DNA of 64,000 nt from Eutreptiella sp. 'Long Island Sound 2002' (Eukaryota; Euglenozoa; Euglenophyceae; Eutreptiales; Eutreptiaceae): contig OZ038385.1 of assembly GCA_964036045.1 (NCBI GenBank), positions 620,001 through 684,000 of the forward strand, in the 5' to 3' direction. Below, piece after piece: positions 22,901 to 33,759 of the stretch. Numbering within the stretch: the first letter of the stretch is position 1; each line of letters begins with the position of its first letter. The translations under genes and the position numbers were made by a program. The notes under the pieces were generated by a model that saw only the letters and a list, made by a program, of their open reading frames with translations, made no database searches and was not told the origin of the DNA.

Positions 22901-25004
22901 TCCGAGACGACGGGTCACACGTACCCGTGGCGTTTTGGAGCCGGATCCTGGCCGAGCGCCAACGTCGAACCTGGACCGCGAGGGAGAAGGAGACGTATGC
23001 CATTGTTTGTGCGCTCAGGAAGTGGTCGGGCCACATCGGATTGCAACCGGTGGTGGTTTGTACGGACCATCAGTCCCTGCAGAGTTGGCACAAGGAGCAC
23101 GTCGACACCCCCTCGGGACCGGCTGCAAGGAGGGCCCGATGGCATGAGACGTTCGCCAAGTTCGACCTCAGCGTCGTATACGTCCCGGGGAAGGACAACA
23201 CTGTGGCAGATTGCCTCAGTCGATGGGCCTACCCCGCGGGCAAGGCTTGGATGGACATATCCAGCCATGGGGACGCCGAGGAGACCGAGGAGGCCCAGCG
23301 CATCATCGAGATGGAGAAGGCCATGGAGCAAGAGGGGGTCAAGTGCTTTGTGGTGATGGCAAACCGTACGGACCTGGCCAAGTTCCGGGGTGCCCGAGTC
23401 CAAGCTATTCGAGAGGAAACCCCCGAGCAATGGATGGTGGCCCCTGTAGAGCTAGTCAGGTCGGTGCTCACAGAGGACTGGTCAGATGACTATGCGGCAT
23501 CCGAGCACTGGAGCAAGTACTGGAATGCCGTGAGCGCCCCGTCGGACGACGAATGGCCCGAGGGCTTGACCGAGGATGGGGATAAACTGTTCCTCAGGGA
23601 CAAGCTATTGGTCCCTGAGAACCGAATGGAGGAGCTCATTGACCACTGGCATAACGCCCAGCTAATGCATCCTGGTCGCGACAAGATGCAGCAGGACCTG
23701 GAGTGGCGCTTTAAGTTCCCAGCGGGGTACTACGCCATCCTGGACAAGTACTGCAGCAACTGCGCGTGTGTCGGGCCACGAAGAGCCCCAACCACTCCAC
23801 GGCGGGCAACCCGGTGTATACGGCTATACCGGAGGCCCCTATGCCGTCCGTGGCCATGGATGTGTTTGCCATGCCGGAGGTCACCGTGGAAGGAGAGACC
23901 TATGATTGTGTCATCCTGGCGGCGGATAGGCACAGCGGGTATATCGTGGCAGTCCGGGGCAAGAAGTCCAAGAAGAAGGACAAGAAGGACAAGCATGGAG
24001 TGGGTCTGCAGGCCAAGACCGTCGCCAACGCCATGATCAGGCATTGGCTGACAATTTTTGATGTCCCAGCTGTCATCTGCAGCGATCGGAGCAGTCAATT
24101 TGTGGGGACGTGGTTCAAGACGACGTGCAAGCACATGGGGATTCGGCACGCCAAGACCGTGGCGTACCACAGCCGGTCAAATGGCCGGGCTGAGGTGGCC
24201 GGGCGGCAGATGTTCGAAAAGTTCCGCCAGCTGCACATTGACGAACCAGGCCGGAATTGGTACAATTCGCTGTGGAGAGTACTCCAGGCGTACAACGACC
24301 TTCCGGGGCCCACTGGACTGTCGCGCCATTGTATCCCGTTCCTACGGGGTCGAGTGTCACGCACTCTCCCGTGGTTGAACCATGGCAAAGTGGCCCGGGA
24401 TGTGAACGCTATGATGGCTGAGGCGGACGACACGGCGGCAAAGGTGTGCAAGGCACTTCAGGACGAGCATGAGAAGAGGGCCAGGTACTTCAAGCAGGGA
24501 AAAGTCCAGAAATATGCTCTCCAAAACACCGTATGGGTGGAGCGGCACCACAAGGATGTCCTGTCCAGGCATCGGCAGGCTTCTTGGTATGTGCCGGGGG
24601 TAATTGTGCGGAAGGTCGGGCAGGATGTGTATGCGGTTCGTGTGGGGGATAACAAGATCCTGGACCGCGACCATACCCAGCTTCGCTCCCGAGCACCAGA
24701 CCCCAGCGGACGTCCCGTCACCTTCGAGTTCACAGCCGGAGATCTGGACTCCGACGACGAGGGTGAGGACGACGACTTCACCGCCGAGAGGATCCTGACG
24801 GACAGGCCGGACCCGGGGACGCCTGGGGCGAGGCTTTACAAGGTTCGTTGGAAGGGATTCGCCGCATCCAGGGATTCGTGGGAGCCTTCGAGCAGCTTTG
24901 TGCCGAGGTACACCACGGTCTGGATGGAGTATCTGAAGAAAAAGAACATTTCTTTGGATGTCAAGGACGTGTTGGTCCATTTGGTGGCTGCAGTAGCACC
25001 GTAA
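19952..25004 (+). pseudogene. pol: Element D pol: protease, RT, RNase H, integrase, chromodomain, with frameshifts
   Basis: The frame opens directly after the gag TAG; the first ATG is at 20033. The protease has DTGAQMSLV. A frameshift near 20800 moves the frame to the one ending at 21251, and another moves it to 21220-21483, where TAA 21481-21483 interrupts it. The same frame then runs 21484-24036 with RT (SEWASPAFIVPKK, catalytic FVDD at 22363-22374), RNase H (TDASDYAVDAVLEQ) and the zinc-binding part of integrase (CSNCACV). A frameshift near 23770-23800 leads to the frame ending at 25004, with the integrase triad (D in VAMDVFAMP, D in ICSDRSSQF, E in NGRAEVAG) and a chromodomain (YKVRWKGF, DSWEP). 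The order matches A and C, but the sequence is clearly diverged. Confidence 0.88.
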
Positions 25005-25390
25005 TGGATCCCCCTTGGCATTTTTGTTTGTTTCTGCGCTTGGGAAACGGGTGACGGCGTTCATCCGGGGATTCTTCGGCCTTGATTGGCCATATACCCC
25101 CTTCACTCGATCTCCACATATATATTTCATTGTGGTATGCTTATTTAGGTCGACCGACGACTTTTCTCTATCTTTGATCCCCTTGGTCCATGTTGTAGAT
25201 CCAGAGGAGACCGGATATGGCGTAGGGCACCGATTATGAGTGTCCTCACCCCTCCCTTGGGGCATGGGGGACCACTATGATGTGTGTGGGGCCTCCATGT
25301 GTCCTTGGGACATGGGGGGGGGGGGGTTGTGGAGCTCATTGGGGTCCTCCTGTCCTCTCTTCAATGACTTCCGAGCGGATACAACGCTCT
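25005..25390 (+). other. Element D 3' untranslated stretch
   Basis: Non-coding sequence between the pol stop and the polypurine tract, with a run of 15 G near 25312-25326. It lacks the extra ~1 kb present at this place in A and C. Confidence 0.6.
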
Positions 25391-25401
25391 GAGAAGGGGG
25401 G
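25391..25401 (+). promoter_or_regulatory. Polypurine tract of element D
   Basis: GAGAAGGGGGG immediately precedes TGAAGCCGG, the same arrangement as in A and C. Confidence 0.8.
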
Positions 25402-27632
25402 TGAAGCCGGTTCGGACCCCCGTGGCCATCTTGGGGTCACTTGGGGTGTGTATCTATGTGCCGGCAAGCCGCCATTGGCTGATATCATACTCTCCCATCC
25501 ACCTGATCTAACCTGATGTGATAGTGTGATAGGTTTGGCCATTCCGGCTATGAGCGGCCATATTCAATACCGAGGCGCCGCCGGCTGAGATTTATATATC
25601 AGAATATCTGGAATCAACAGGCTTTTTTTATCATAATGTTTCCGTAATTTTTCCGCCTTCCGTTCTGATTGTCAATGTATCGGCGACTGTCAGTTGGCTC
25701 GCGGTTTTGCGGTAACCGATTGGTTAACTGTTATTTACAGATATTTTGGCGGAAACCCCGATGAAGGGTCAGATTTCATCAGTGAAGGGTTCGTTGCTTC
25801 CGCAATTTTCATGTTATACACTCGCAAATTTAATCCGATTTTTTCAGATTTTCAGAATCGCATCTTCGACTTCGACATCGCCGCACTTGATATGATGAAT
25901 TTCGAATGGCCCGACATTTTTCCCCGATCACGAATCAACCTTTTTTTGCACTGAACGGCGCCTTTTGTGGCTTGCAAGGCCAAGATCAATCGATCAGGAA
26001 TCAACCTTCCTTTTGTTATCCCCTTCGTTTTTCTTGCAGATATAGGCGAAACAAAATTGATTCGTGAGGCCACTTTGAAAGGTCATATCTCCGGCTCACG
26101 GCGAGGAATACCAATTTCGAGAATTGGGTTGGAACAGCCTTGGTCTCCACTTAATTTGGAAAGCGTCAAACGCCTTCGATGTCTACACATGCCCGATGTA
26201 GCAAGGGATAATGGTCAAGAGGGTAGAAAGTGATATATAACTCTTGGACCGTGCAACCGAATATTTTAATGCGACTTTCGAGTGTACCGCATGAGTGTTG
26301 GTGTTGCATAGCAACTTTCTTTGGGTTCCTACGTATTTTTAACGTGTAGTTATGTCCATGGAGGGGCATGGCATATCATGGTGGGAGCCATTTTTTGAGG
26401 GAATGTGTTATATGCATGGTATGTGCTTCGATATGCTCACGCCCATGTTATATATCTCCGATTGTAGGAGGATATATGGAGTCATATGTCGCAAGGGCCT
26501 CGCCCACTTCCCAATTATGAGCTCCATAGCGCTAGACTAAGTCTACCGCTCATATAGTGCATGTGGGACGGCTTAAGGAGCGACCCACAAGCGCCACTAT
26601 CAATTTTCCCATTTTCATGGTGCGTGTTGGGAGGAGGTTCGAAGGTGTCCCTATGCGTCCATGTGGGGATCCAAGTGGGGGGATTGTTTGCAAATGGTCC
26701 CAAGCAATTGTGTTTTGAATCATATGTTGAAACCATGGGTGAGCGAAGTCATATACTATTGTAATTATCTTGAACTTGGCATTATTTGCATGTTTTGGAC
26801 CTCATTTTATGCTCATTTTTGTATTTTATGTGCTCAACTGGTCGGCTAACAGTAAAGTGCCTAGAGATCTGTGAACTATGGTATGTTGCTTATATGTTGG
26901 CATATGCTTCGGTGTTGTACCTCACCATATGCCAGATCACGTGGTCAATTTGGCGTGGCACACGAGGCCTCACAGAATTAGGTCTCAAATTCATGAGTTG
27001 ACTTGTGAAGCATGTCATGTACATAACCGGAGGGGTTTAGGAGCCAATGATGGAATATTCTTGGGCATGGACCTTTGGTGTATATCACCCTTGTATATTA
27101 CTTTCCGGTTTGACACATGCATGGAGCATTTGAATATTTGCCGTATGCATTTTTGAGTATATAATTAATTTTTGGGCACTATGGTGTGATTTGCCTCATT
27201 TGCTAGGTTATGAGGTCATCTTCATGGGGCAGTTCTCCAAGCCCAATCGACCCCAAGTCCAACCAAGTATATGTCAGGGTACGGCATGGTCCTGAGTGCC
27301 ACTCTAGGCCATGACACGCCACCTCCCCTATTGGGCTAGGATTTAGAGGCTTGGGAGTGAACACATTTTTGGGGTTTATGTAGTGACTTTTGACACATGG
27401 CATTTAGCCATCTTATTTGACTGGGTTCAGGGCATCATGTTGGTGGGTCAAGGGGAGGTCTTGAGTGCAGGGAATGAGGGGTCTATGGTTGTGATTGTGT
27501 AGGTTTCCATCTTTCCCCAACTTTGCCTGATATGTGTTCATATGCCAATTTCAGGGCTTCCTCTTTGGTGCATTTCTTGTACATGCCCACCGCTGGGTCT
27601 CCGTGTGCACCGTGAGACACCCGGCGTACTGA
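25402..27632 (+). repeat. 3' LTR of element D (~2.2 kb)
   Basis: Begins TGAAGCC after the polypurine tract and is recognisably related to the A/C LTRs at 25560-26340 (motifs such as GCTGAGATTTA and GAGTGTTGGTGTTGCATA), then diverges. It includes the LTR open frame at 25694-25954. Its tail around 27588-27632 aligns weakly with the last 45 bases of the C LTR. The end is approximate. Confidence 0.7.
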
Positions 27633-27827
27633 CTGGAAAGCCCTGTGGATTGGATTGGATTGTACTCGGGAGTTGGGTATTGCAAGTGATCAGGGTTTGT
27701 GTGAAGGAGCCTTTTTCTATTTTTTTGTGGGAAAATGCAGACCCTGGTGAGGAGCAAGACCCTAGGAGTGACGGGTTATGGTGGAAGGGGTACAGCAGGG
27801 GCCGGTCCTGGTAGGGACCTTCTTTAC

Positions 27828-29602
27828 CTTGACATTGGCGTCGAAGGTCTCCCCCACACTGAACCGCACGAGCTCGGGGTCCTTGGGGTCGGCGATGGCC
27901 AGCACCTCGTCCTTCTGCATGGTGCTGACCAATGCTGCAAAAAGGATACATGCAGTAAAGAGTGCCAACGATAAGAGGCGCGCTCCCAAACCCCACTCCA
28001 AGGTTGTGTCACCTAACCCAAACAAAACCTAAACCCGCTTCTATACACATATGGGCCCGTAATGGGCCATTGCTAAGGCCTCAAAGACGAGAGGCGCGCT
28101 CCCAAACCCCTCTCCAAGGTTGTCTCACCTAACCCAAACAACACCCAAACACGCTTCTCTACACATATGGGCCCGTAATGGGCCATTGCTAACGCCTCAA
28201 AGACGAGAGGCGCGCTCCCAAACCCCACTCCAAGCTTGTGTCACCTAACCCAAACAAAACCCAAACACGCTTAGATGCACATATGGGCCTGTAATGGGCA
28301 ATTGCTAACGCCTCAAAGACGAGAGGCGCGCTCCCAAACCCCACTCCAAGCTTGTGTCACCTAACCCAAATAAAACCCAAACATGCTTCTATGCACATAT
28401 GGGCCCGTAATGGGCCATTGCTAACGCCTCAAAGACGAGAGGCGCGCTCCCAAACCCCACTCCAAGCTTGTGTCACCTAACCGAAACAAAACCCAAACAC
28501 GCTTCTATGCACATATGGGCCCGTAACGGGCCATTGTCACGGCACGGCAAAGAGGGTGGGAAAGGCACATACCTGACTCCTTACGTTTCGCTTCTTCCTC
28601 ACGGTCCTTGGCTTCCCAGCGCTCCTTCATCCTCCGAATGAGCTCCTCCGCACCCTTTCTCCCTAAACAAACCAACCAACAAATGTACAATGTGCTGGAG
28701 AAAAAGGGGGCAAACAAGAAAAATTGCACAACGAACACAAAAAGGACAAGCAAACAAGTGACGCCACCACGGGAATACCTCGCTCGCTTGGCCTCTTGGG
28801 TGCACCCTCGGCGCGTGGCTCCGGCGAACGGTGTCTCCCCTCCCAGTCCTTCTTCCTTTGCTCCATTGTTGCTGTAAACAAGGGTTGACGGTGAAGGAAC
28901 GGAACCATGTAACACGTGCCATGGTGCAATGGTGCGTAGCGGTGCATACCACGTTCCGCCTCGGTTCGTGGTTCCGGGGAGTGCTTTGGCGTGCCCGGCG
29001 GAGTTGGACTTGGACTTGGACTTGGAGTACGAGCAATGTCAGCCAAGCGCTCAATCTCAATCTCCTTTTGCCATTGCGCGTGTGGGTCGTCTGGTTGGAG
29101 TTCGGCTTGCGCTTCTTCTCGTTCTTCTTTTCGTTGTGCTTGAAGTTGGTGGCGTTGTCGTTCGCCAAGGCTGTCATACCAACTGACATGCCACGGTTGG
29201 GCCCCATCAAAGGCGACCTCATCCTCTTCTGCAACACAAAAAAAAGGTAGCATGGAGGTAGGATAGGGAAAGCACGCATTTTGCATGAAAGTGACGTGAA
29301 ATGCACAACCAAATCCAAAATGTTTGCAACCACATACCATCCGGGTGGGCCCACCAATATTCCGTGGGAGTCTCCGCATCCTTCTCGTACGCCCTCTCCG
29401 GCAACTCGATTTCCTTGCCTCCCTTCCCAACTTTTCCCTTTCATGGCTTCTTAAATCCTTTGGGGGGCAGCACATGAGGGTCGTGGGGCGGCGAGGGGGG
29501 TACTTGCATGGGTGCGCTGATTGGGTGGGGACCCGGGGCCTGGTCTGCAGCCTCGGGGTTCTTCAAGTCCCAAGCAGCAGTGGCAGTGGCTTTGGCAGAC
29601 AT
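27828..29602 (-). CDS. Spliced host gene, 3' part beyond element D, unknown function
   Basis: Five exons: 29602-29338, 29228-28950, 28871-28779, 28662-28573 and 27934-27828. Each has AG before and GT after (for example GCCAAG...GTAAAG at the last donor). Intron phases agree throughout (1,1,1,1, ending 0), and the exons sum to 834 bases, exactly 278 codons. The predicted peptide starts MSAKATATAAWDLKN, carries a proline-rich segment, then IELPERAYEKDAETP and PWHVSWYDSLG, a long charged helix rich in Arg, Glu and Gln, an SPSPSPTPP stretch, and ends GETFDANVK. I recognise no family. An in-frame TGA at 29443-29441 (codon 54) interrupts exon 1; it sits where CGA would fit. Further exons presumably lie beyond element D. 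Confidence 0.65.
27975..28545. repeat. 116-bp tandem repeat, about 4.9 copies, in intron 4 of the host gene
   Basis: Copies start GAGGCGCGCTCCC at 27975, 28091, 28207, 28323 and 28439, an exact 116-bp spacing each time. Each unit contains the near-palindrome GGGCCCGTAATGGGCC. The copies differ at only a few positions, suggesting recent amplification. Confidence 0.93.
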
Positions 29603-30017
29603 AGTTTTGCGAAATGAAGAGCTACAGAGCGCCAGGAAATGCACATCCCTTAACCTGGCACGCGATGCATCTGTCCCCCCTGTCAGAAATGTACTGTGAT
29701 AAAACAAAAAGGTTTTTAGTTCTGTCAAAATTTGACGGCGGATGCGCGTGCGCAATGTGGGCAGATCCCTTAGTCCTACACGTAGCGGTGACGGTATGCA
29801 GACTGCGGCCCTAGCAGACTGCGAATGACTGCGCACGAACAGGCGACACGCGCATTTACGACAACCAAAAAAACGACTGCAACTGATCTACTGCAACTGA
29901 TCTTCTGCTAAAAGGCGACAAGGATGTTTTGAACCGTTCTGCAGCCCAAATTTATAAAATAATTGCATTATTTTATCGCCAGATAAGGGAACGATACCTT
30001 ACTGGTAACAAGGCTAC
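29603..30017. other. Intergenic, no feature seen
   Basis: Upstream flank of the minus-strand host gene. AT-rich towards 29945-29980. No ORF with support and no repeat were recognised. Confidence 0.5.
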
Positions 30018-31190
30018 TGCTGCTGATTTTCAAGTCCCTCCAAGTGAAAATCCACTCCCTCATACTCATTTTTAACTCCCTCTTACTCATTTTCAACTCC
30101 CTCCTACTCATTTTCAACTCTCCCCTGCTCATTTTCAACTCCCTGCAAGTGAAAATCCACTCCCCCCTACTCAATTTAAACTCCCTCCTACTCATTTTCA
30201 ACTCCCTCCTGCTCATTTTCAACCGCCTCCAAGTGAAATTCCACTCCCTCCTACTCATTTTCAACTGCCCCCTGCTCATTTTTAACTCCCTCCAAGTGAA
30301 AGTCCACTCCCTCCTACTCATTTTCAACTCCCTCCTACTCATTTTCAACTCCCCCCTGCTCATGTTCAACTCCCTCCAAGTCAAAATACACTCCCTCCTA
30401 TTCTTTTTCAACTCCCCCCTGCTCATTTTCATCTCCCTCCAAGTGAAAATCCACTCCCTCCTACTCCTTTTCAACTCTCCCCTGCTCATTTTCAACTCCC
30501 TCCAAGTGAAAATCCACGTCCTCCTACTCAATTTCAACTCCCTCCTATTCATTTTCAACTCCCCCCTGCTCATTTTCAACTCCCTCCAAGTGAAAATCCA
30601 CTTCCTCCCACTCATTTTCAACTGCCTCCTACTCATTTTCAACTCCCCCCTGCTCATGTTCAACTCCCTCCAAGTCAAAATACACTCCCTCCTATTCTTT
30701 TTCAACTCCCCCCTGCTCATTTTCAACTCCCTCCAAGTGGAAATCCACTCCCTCCTACTCATTTTCAACTCCCTGCTGCTCATTTGCAACTCCCCCCTGC
30801 TCCTTTTCAACTCCCGCCAAGTGAGCATCCACTCCCTCCTACTCATTTTCAACTCCCCCTTGCTCATTTTCAACTCCCTCCAGGTGAAAGTCCACTCCCT
30901 CCTACTCATTTTCAACTCCCTGCTGCTCATTTTCAACACCCCGCTGCTCATTTTCAACTCCCTCCAAGTCAAAGTCGACTCCCTCCTACTCATTTTCAAC
31001 TCTGCCCTGCTCATTTTCAACTCCCTCCAAGTGAAAGTCCACTCCCTCCTACTCATTTACACCTCCCCCCTGCTCATTTTCAACTCCCTCCAAGTGAAAA
31101 TACACTCCCCCCTGCTCATTTTCAAGTCCCTCCTACTCATTTTCAACTCCCTCCTGCTCATTTTCAACTCCCTCCTACTCATTTTCAACG
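30018..31190. repeat. 21-bp minisatellite, ~1.17 kb
   Basis: Built from alternating 21-bp units, CTCATTTTCAACTCCCTCCTG-like and CTCCAAGTGAAAATCCACTCC-like. The period is a multiple of three, so long frames stay open on both strands: plus 30044-31381 repeats [14 protein letters not shown], and minus 31056-29968 repeats [15 protein letters not shown] regard these as by-products of the repeat, not genes. It lies directly downstream of the MULE reading frame. Confidence 0.93.
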
Positions 31191-31194
31191 GACC

Positions 31195-33030
31195 TCAGAC
31201 CTCAGCAGTGGCAAACCCAACCTTACACAGGCGAACTGTGAAGGCATGGAACATAAACTCAGACATGAAATTTGAAATGTCCTTAGTTCTTCGACACTGG
31301 AGCCCGCCACTCCAAAAGCTGCTTACACTGATGCACCTCAGCTGGCGAAAGTTGTTCCCCACATGCAGCCCGAGCAAGTGAGTATCAACCTGCTCAGCCG
31401 AGTCAACCATATTGTGAATGTGTTCATGCAAATGATCATTATACGCGGCCTGCTGCGCACTCAGGCCCCCAGGAGCCTGATTCACGGTGGTTAGCGCATC
31501 TGAAAGCTCAAGGGCAGCATTCAGCTCTTCCTTCAGCGGCGGACCGCTACCCCTACCCTGACCCCTACCTCTTCCCTTTGTAGCACCCTTCGGACCATCC
31601 CCTCGCTTAGCGGCCCCTCTGACAGTTGGCTGCACGGTTCGCTTGGCGGCCACCGGCGGGGGAACAGGTCGTGGTGCTTGTGCACCTGCTACATGGACCT
31701 GTGTGGAGGCGGCTCGCATGTCCACAAATTGGTTCAGTAGCCTCTCCTCTTCTTCGAGAAAGGCCCCTGTATCCTGTCCCTGGTCGGAAAGATGAGTTGC
31801 CACTCGATCCACATTAGTTATATATTGACGCATCCGGGACTGCAGGTTCCCAAGGGAGCGGACAATCTGCTCGCGTTTCGTTCTGGCTGGCAAATCAGCC
31901 CACGAGGAGATGTCGGTCAATATAATGTCATCGTCTGTAGCATGGATTGCCACGGGTACCTGCACTGTGGGTAGGGGGAGGCGTTGGCTGCTGCATTTGG
32001 CACTGACAAGGACCTGAGTTGCACTCTGAAATTGTTTTAAAATAAAAATTGGATTGAACAACCCAAGATGGAAGGCGACTGTAGATGACCGATGATGCAA
32101 AACACCAAAATAGTGACGACATGGATGCCCGACTTGGACAGCAAGTCCACAACTACACCAAAACTTGGTATAGGCACCATCCTCAGCCATTGGCTCGAAC
32201 AGACAAACATAATGTGGACAGTTCATGTAACGCGAAGTGCAGCTAGATTCACTTCGCTTTACCTCATAAACTATATTTTTGCCTTGGATTTGGTGCACAC
32301 GATTGGAGATCGCACAGAATCTCGGTAGGTCTACCAACTCCGTCTCAAGTGAATCGTGACACTGTCGATCATAGTTCCATAATGGTGCCGCCCTGTTGGC
32401 AACTATATATTGGGCCTCCCTGGACACGTCATACTCGTACACGAGGTACGCAGTTGAAGCATTCATCTGCTGGAGCATTCTATCAAACGCCCAGCTTGTC
32501 ACCTTGCCTGAAACGAACTTGACATAGAATGGGAAGGTCTGGTTAGCTATTTGGTGATTGGCGTGCCGGTGATTCACAATTTCAGTATATTCAAGTTTAT
32601 AGCCCTCCTTGGAGAGCAAGTGCAAAACAGATAAAAAAATGTGGTAGTAACCTTTTCTTGCAGTTAGGAGGCGCTTTATGCGGCAGTTCAAAGACTCAGC
32701 CCTCTGTGTGGACTTGCAGCCGAAGGTAAAATCTTCTACCTGCCATGCAACACACCAACGGTCAAGACGATGTAGGGGGGATCTGACTCCAAGGTAGTCC
32801 TTGACAGTTTTCCAGCGGGGGTCCTCCAGAATTTTGCGCCAGAGAATATCAGCAGCGTCCTTATCTGGGCACTCCTGAACCTGTCGGATGGCGCTCTCAA
32901 GAGCAGTGAAATCGTGTTGCTCGAGGGAGTTTCGGCAGTTTTCCGTAAGATTTTTGTAAATGTGAAAAACGCAGAGGAAGTGAGCAGTTCGGTCCGGGGG
33001 GAAAACCCTGGGAACGGACCAGGGGCTTCA
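31195..33030 (-). pseudogene. MULE transposase C-terminal part with SWIM zinc finger
   Basis: The frame is open from about 33030: SVPRVFPPDRTAHFLCVFHI is the segment just after the second catalytic aspartate in MULE transposases. STQRAESLN (near 32710-32690) carries the third catalytic residue, glutamate. A SWIM finger follows as FWCSCGLAVQVGHPCRHYF (CxC...CxH), then a basic Gly/Arg-rich tail (RGRGQGRGSG) and a stop at 31195. The first two catalytic aspartates are missing: only a few bases separate NHEAPG from SVPRVFP, where a normal protein has well over 100 residues. The copy therefore cannot encode an active transposase. Confidence 0.75.
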
Positions 33031-33759
33031 TGATTGAAATACCAGGCAGGATCTGCCTGTTTGAGCATTTTCAGGTGGTTAATCAAACGTGCAAGATCAT
33101 TTCGGCCCATCTTGCGTTCGATAGACTTGAAAAAATTTCTGATGTGCTGGGTTGAAAACCCTTTGATTGCTGGGTACGCGTCCTCGCTATATTTCTTCCT
33201 CAAATTTACAAGAACTTGCTCCGGCGTTTCACGGTGCTCATACGCCCGCTCAATGTCGTGCCAGAGCTCATCAGGGAGGGCTATTCTGTCCAGTGGGGGG
33301 GCCTCCTCCTCTTCAGGCCACCAATGGTCAGAGACGTCCCAATTACACTCAGTTAGCTTCCACAGGCCCGTGCCAGGATCATGGGTTAGCGTTGCACCAT
33401 ATGGACACAAATCAGACTTCGTGAGAGGCCGGGGCTGCTATTTCTGGGCGTGCTCTACTGGTCTCCTTTAGGGGCCCGTGTTGTTTTACGCGTCCCCAAA
33501 TGCGACAACCAATACGTGCCCGATTACTCCCCCCTGCAGACTTGCTGGTAACGCTGTTATGTATTGCCAACTCCCCCCGAATCTTATTCAGGTATGCAAC
33601 AGCTTCGGTGTGGGACCGGAAGGTGCAGCCAACCTCTTCTCCACGTCGGGGGGAGTGCTCGGAGGGACAATGGGCCTCGCGTTTCACGCGTTTGCTGGGG
33701 GGGAATGTCGGGATGAGGTTTAGGATCAGAACGCGGTGACTGGGCGGCACTAAACTCAT
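32736..33759 (-). pseudogene. FAR1-like DNA-binding region and N-terminal MULE flank
   Basis: The first frame (33759-33412) carries VGCTFRSHTEAVAYLNKI and ARIGCRIWGRV, typical of the start of FAR1/WRKY-GCM1-like zinc regions. A one-base shift near 33440 leads to the frame with KSDLCPYGATLTHDPGTGLW and then GFSTQHIRNFFKSIERKMG and LKMLKQADPAWYFNHE, the helix that precedes the MULE catalytic domain. Sense diverges after NHEAPG, at about 33010-33030. The remaining residues down to 32736 are in the wrong frame relative to the transposase. Confidence 0.7.

Larger units (their letters stand above)
19857..27632 (+). mobile_element. Element D: diverged chromovirus, 5' part displaced
   Basis: Plus-strand relative of A and C. 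What remains is the last ~30 codons of gag, a complete but frameshifted pol with chromodomain (to 25004), a polypurine tract and a 3' LTR starting TGAAGCCGG at 25402. The gag body and 5' LTR are missing at the junction with element B, so they probably lie beyond the nested B and A insertions, left of base 1. The 3' end falls near 27632, judged by alignment of the LTR tail with that of C. The exact base is not resolved. Confidence 0.8.

Noticed and set aside
30044-31381. 445-codon plus-strand frame in the minisatellite as a gene
   Set aside because: Its openness is explained by the 21-bp period. The opposite strand and a third frame are equally open, and no domain is present outside the repeat.
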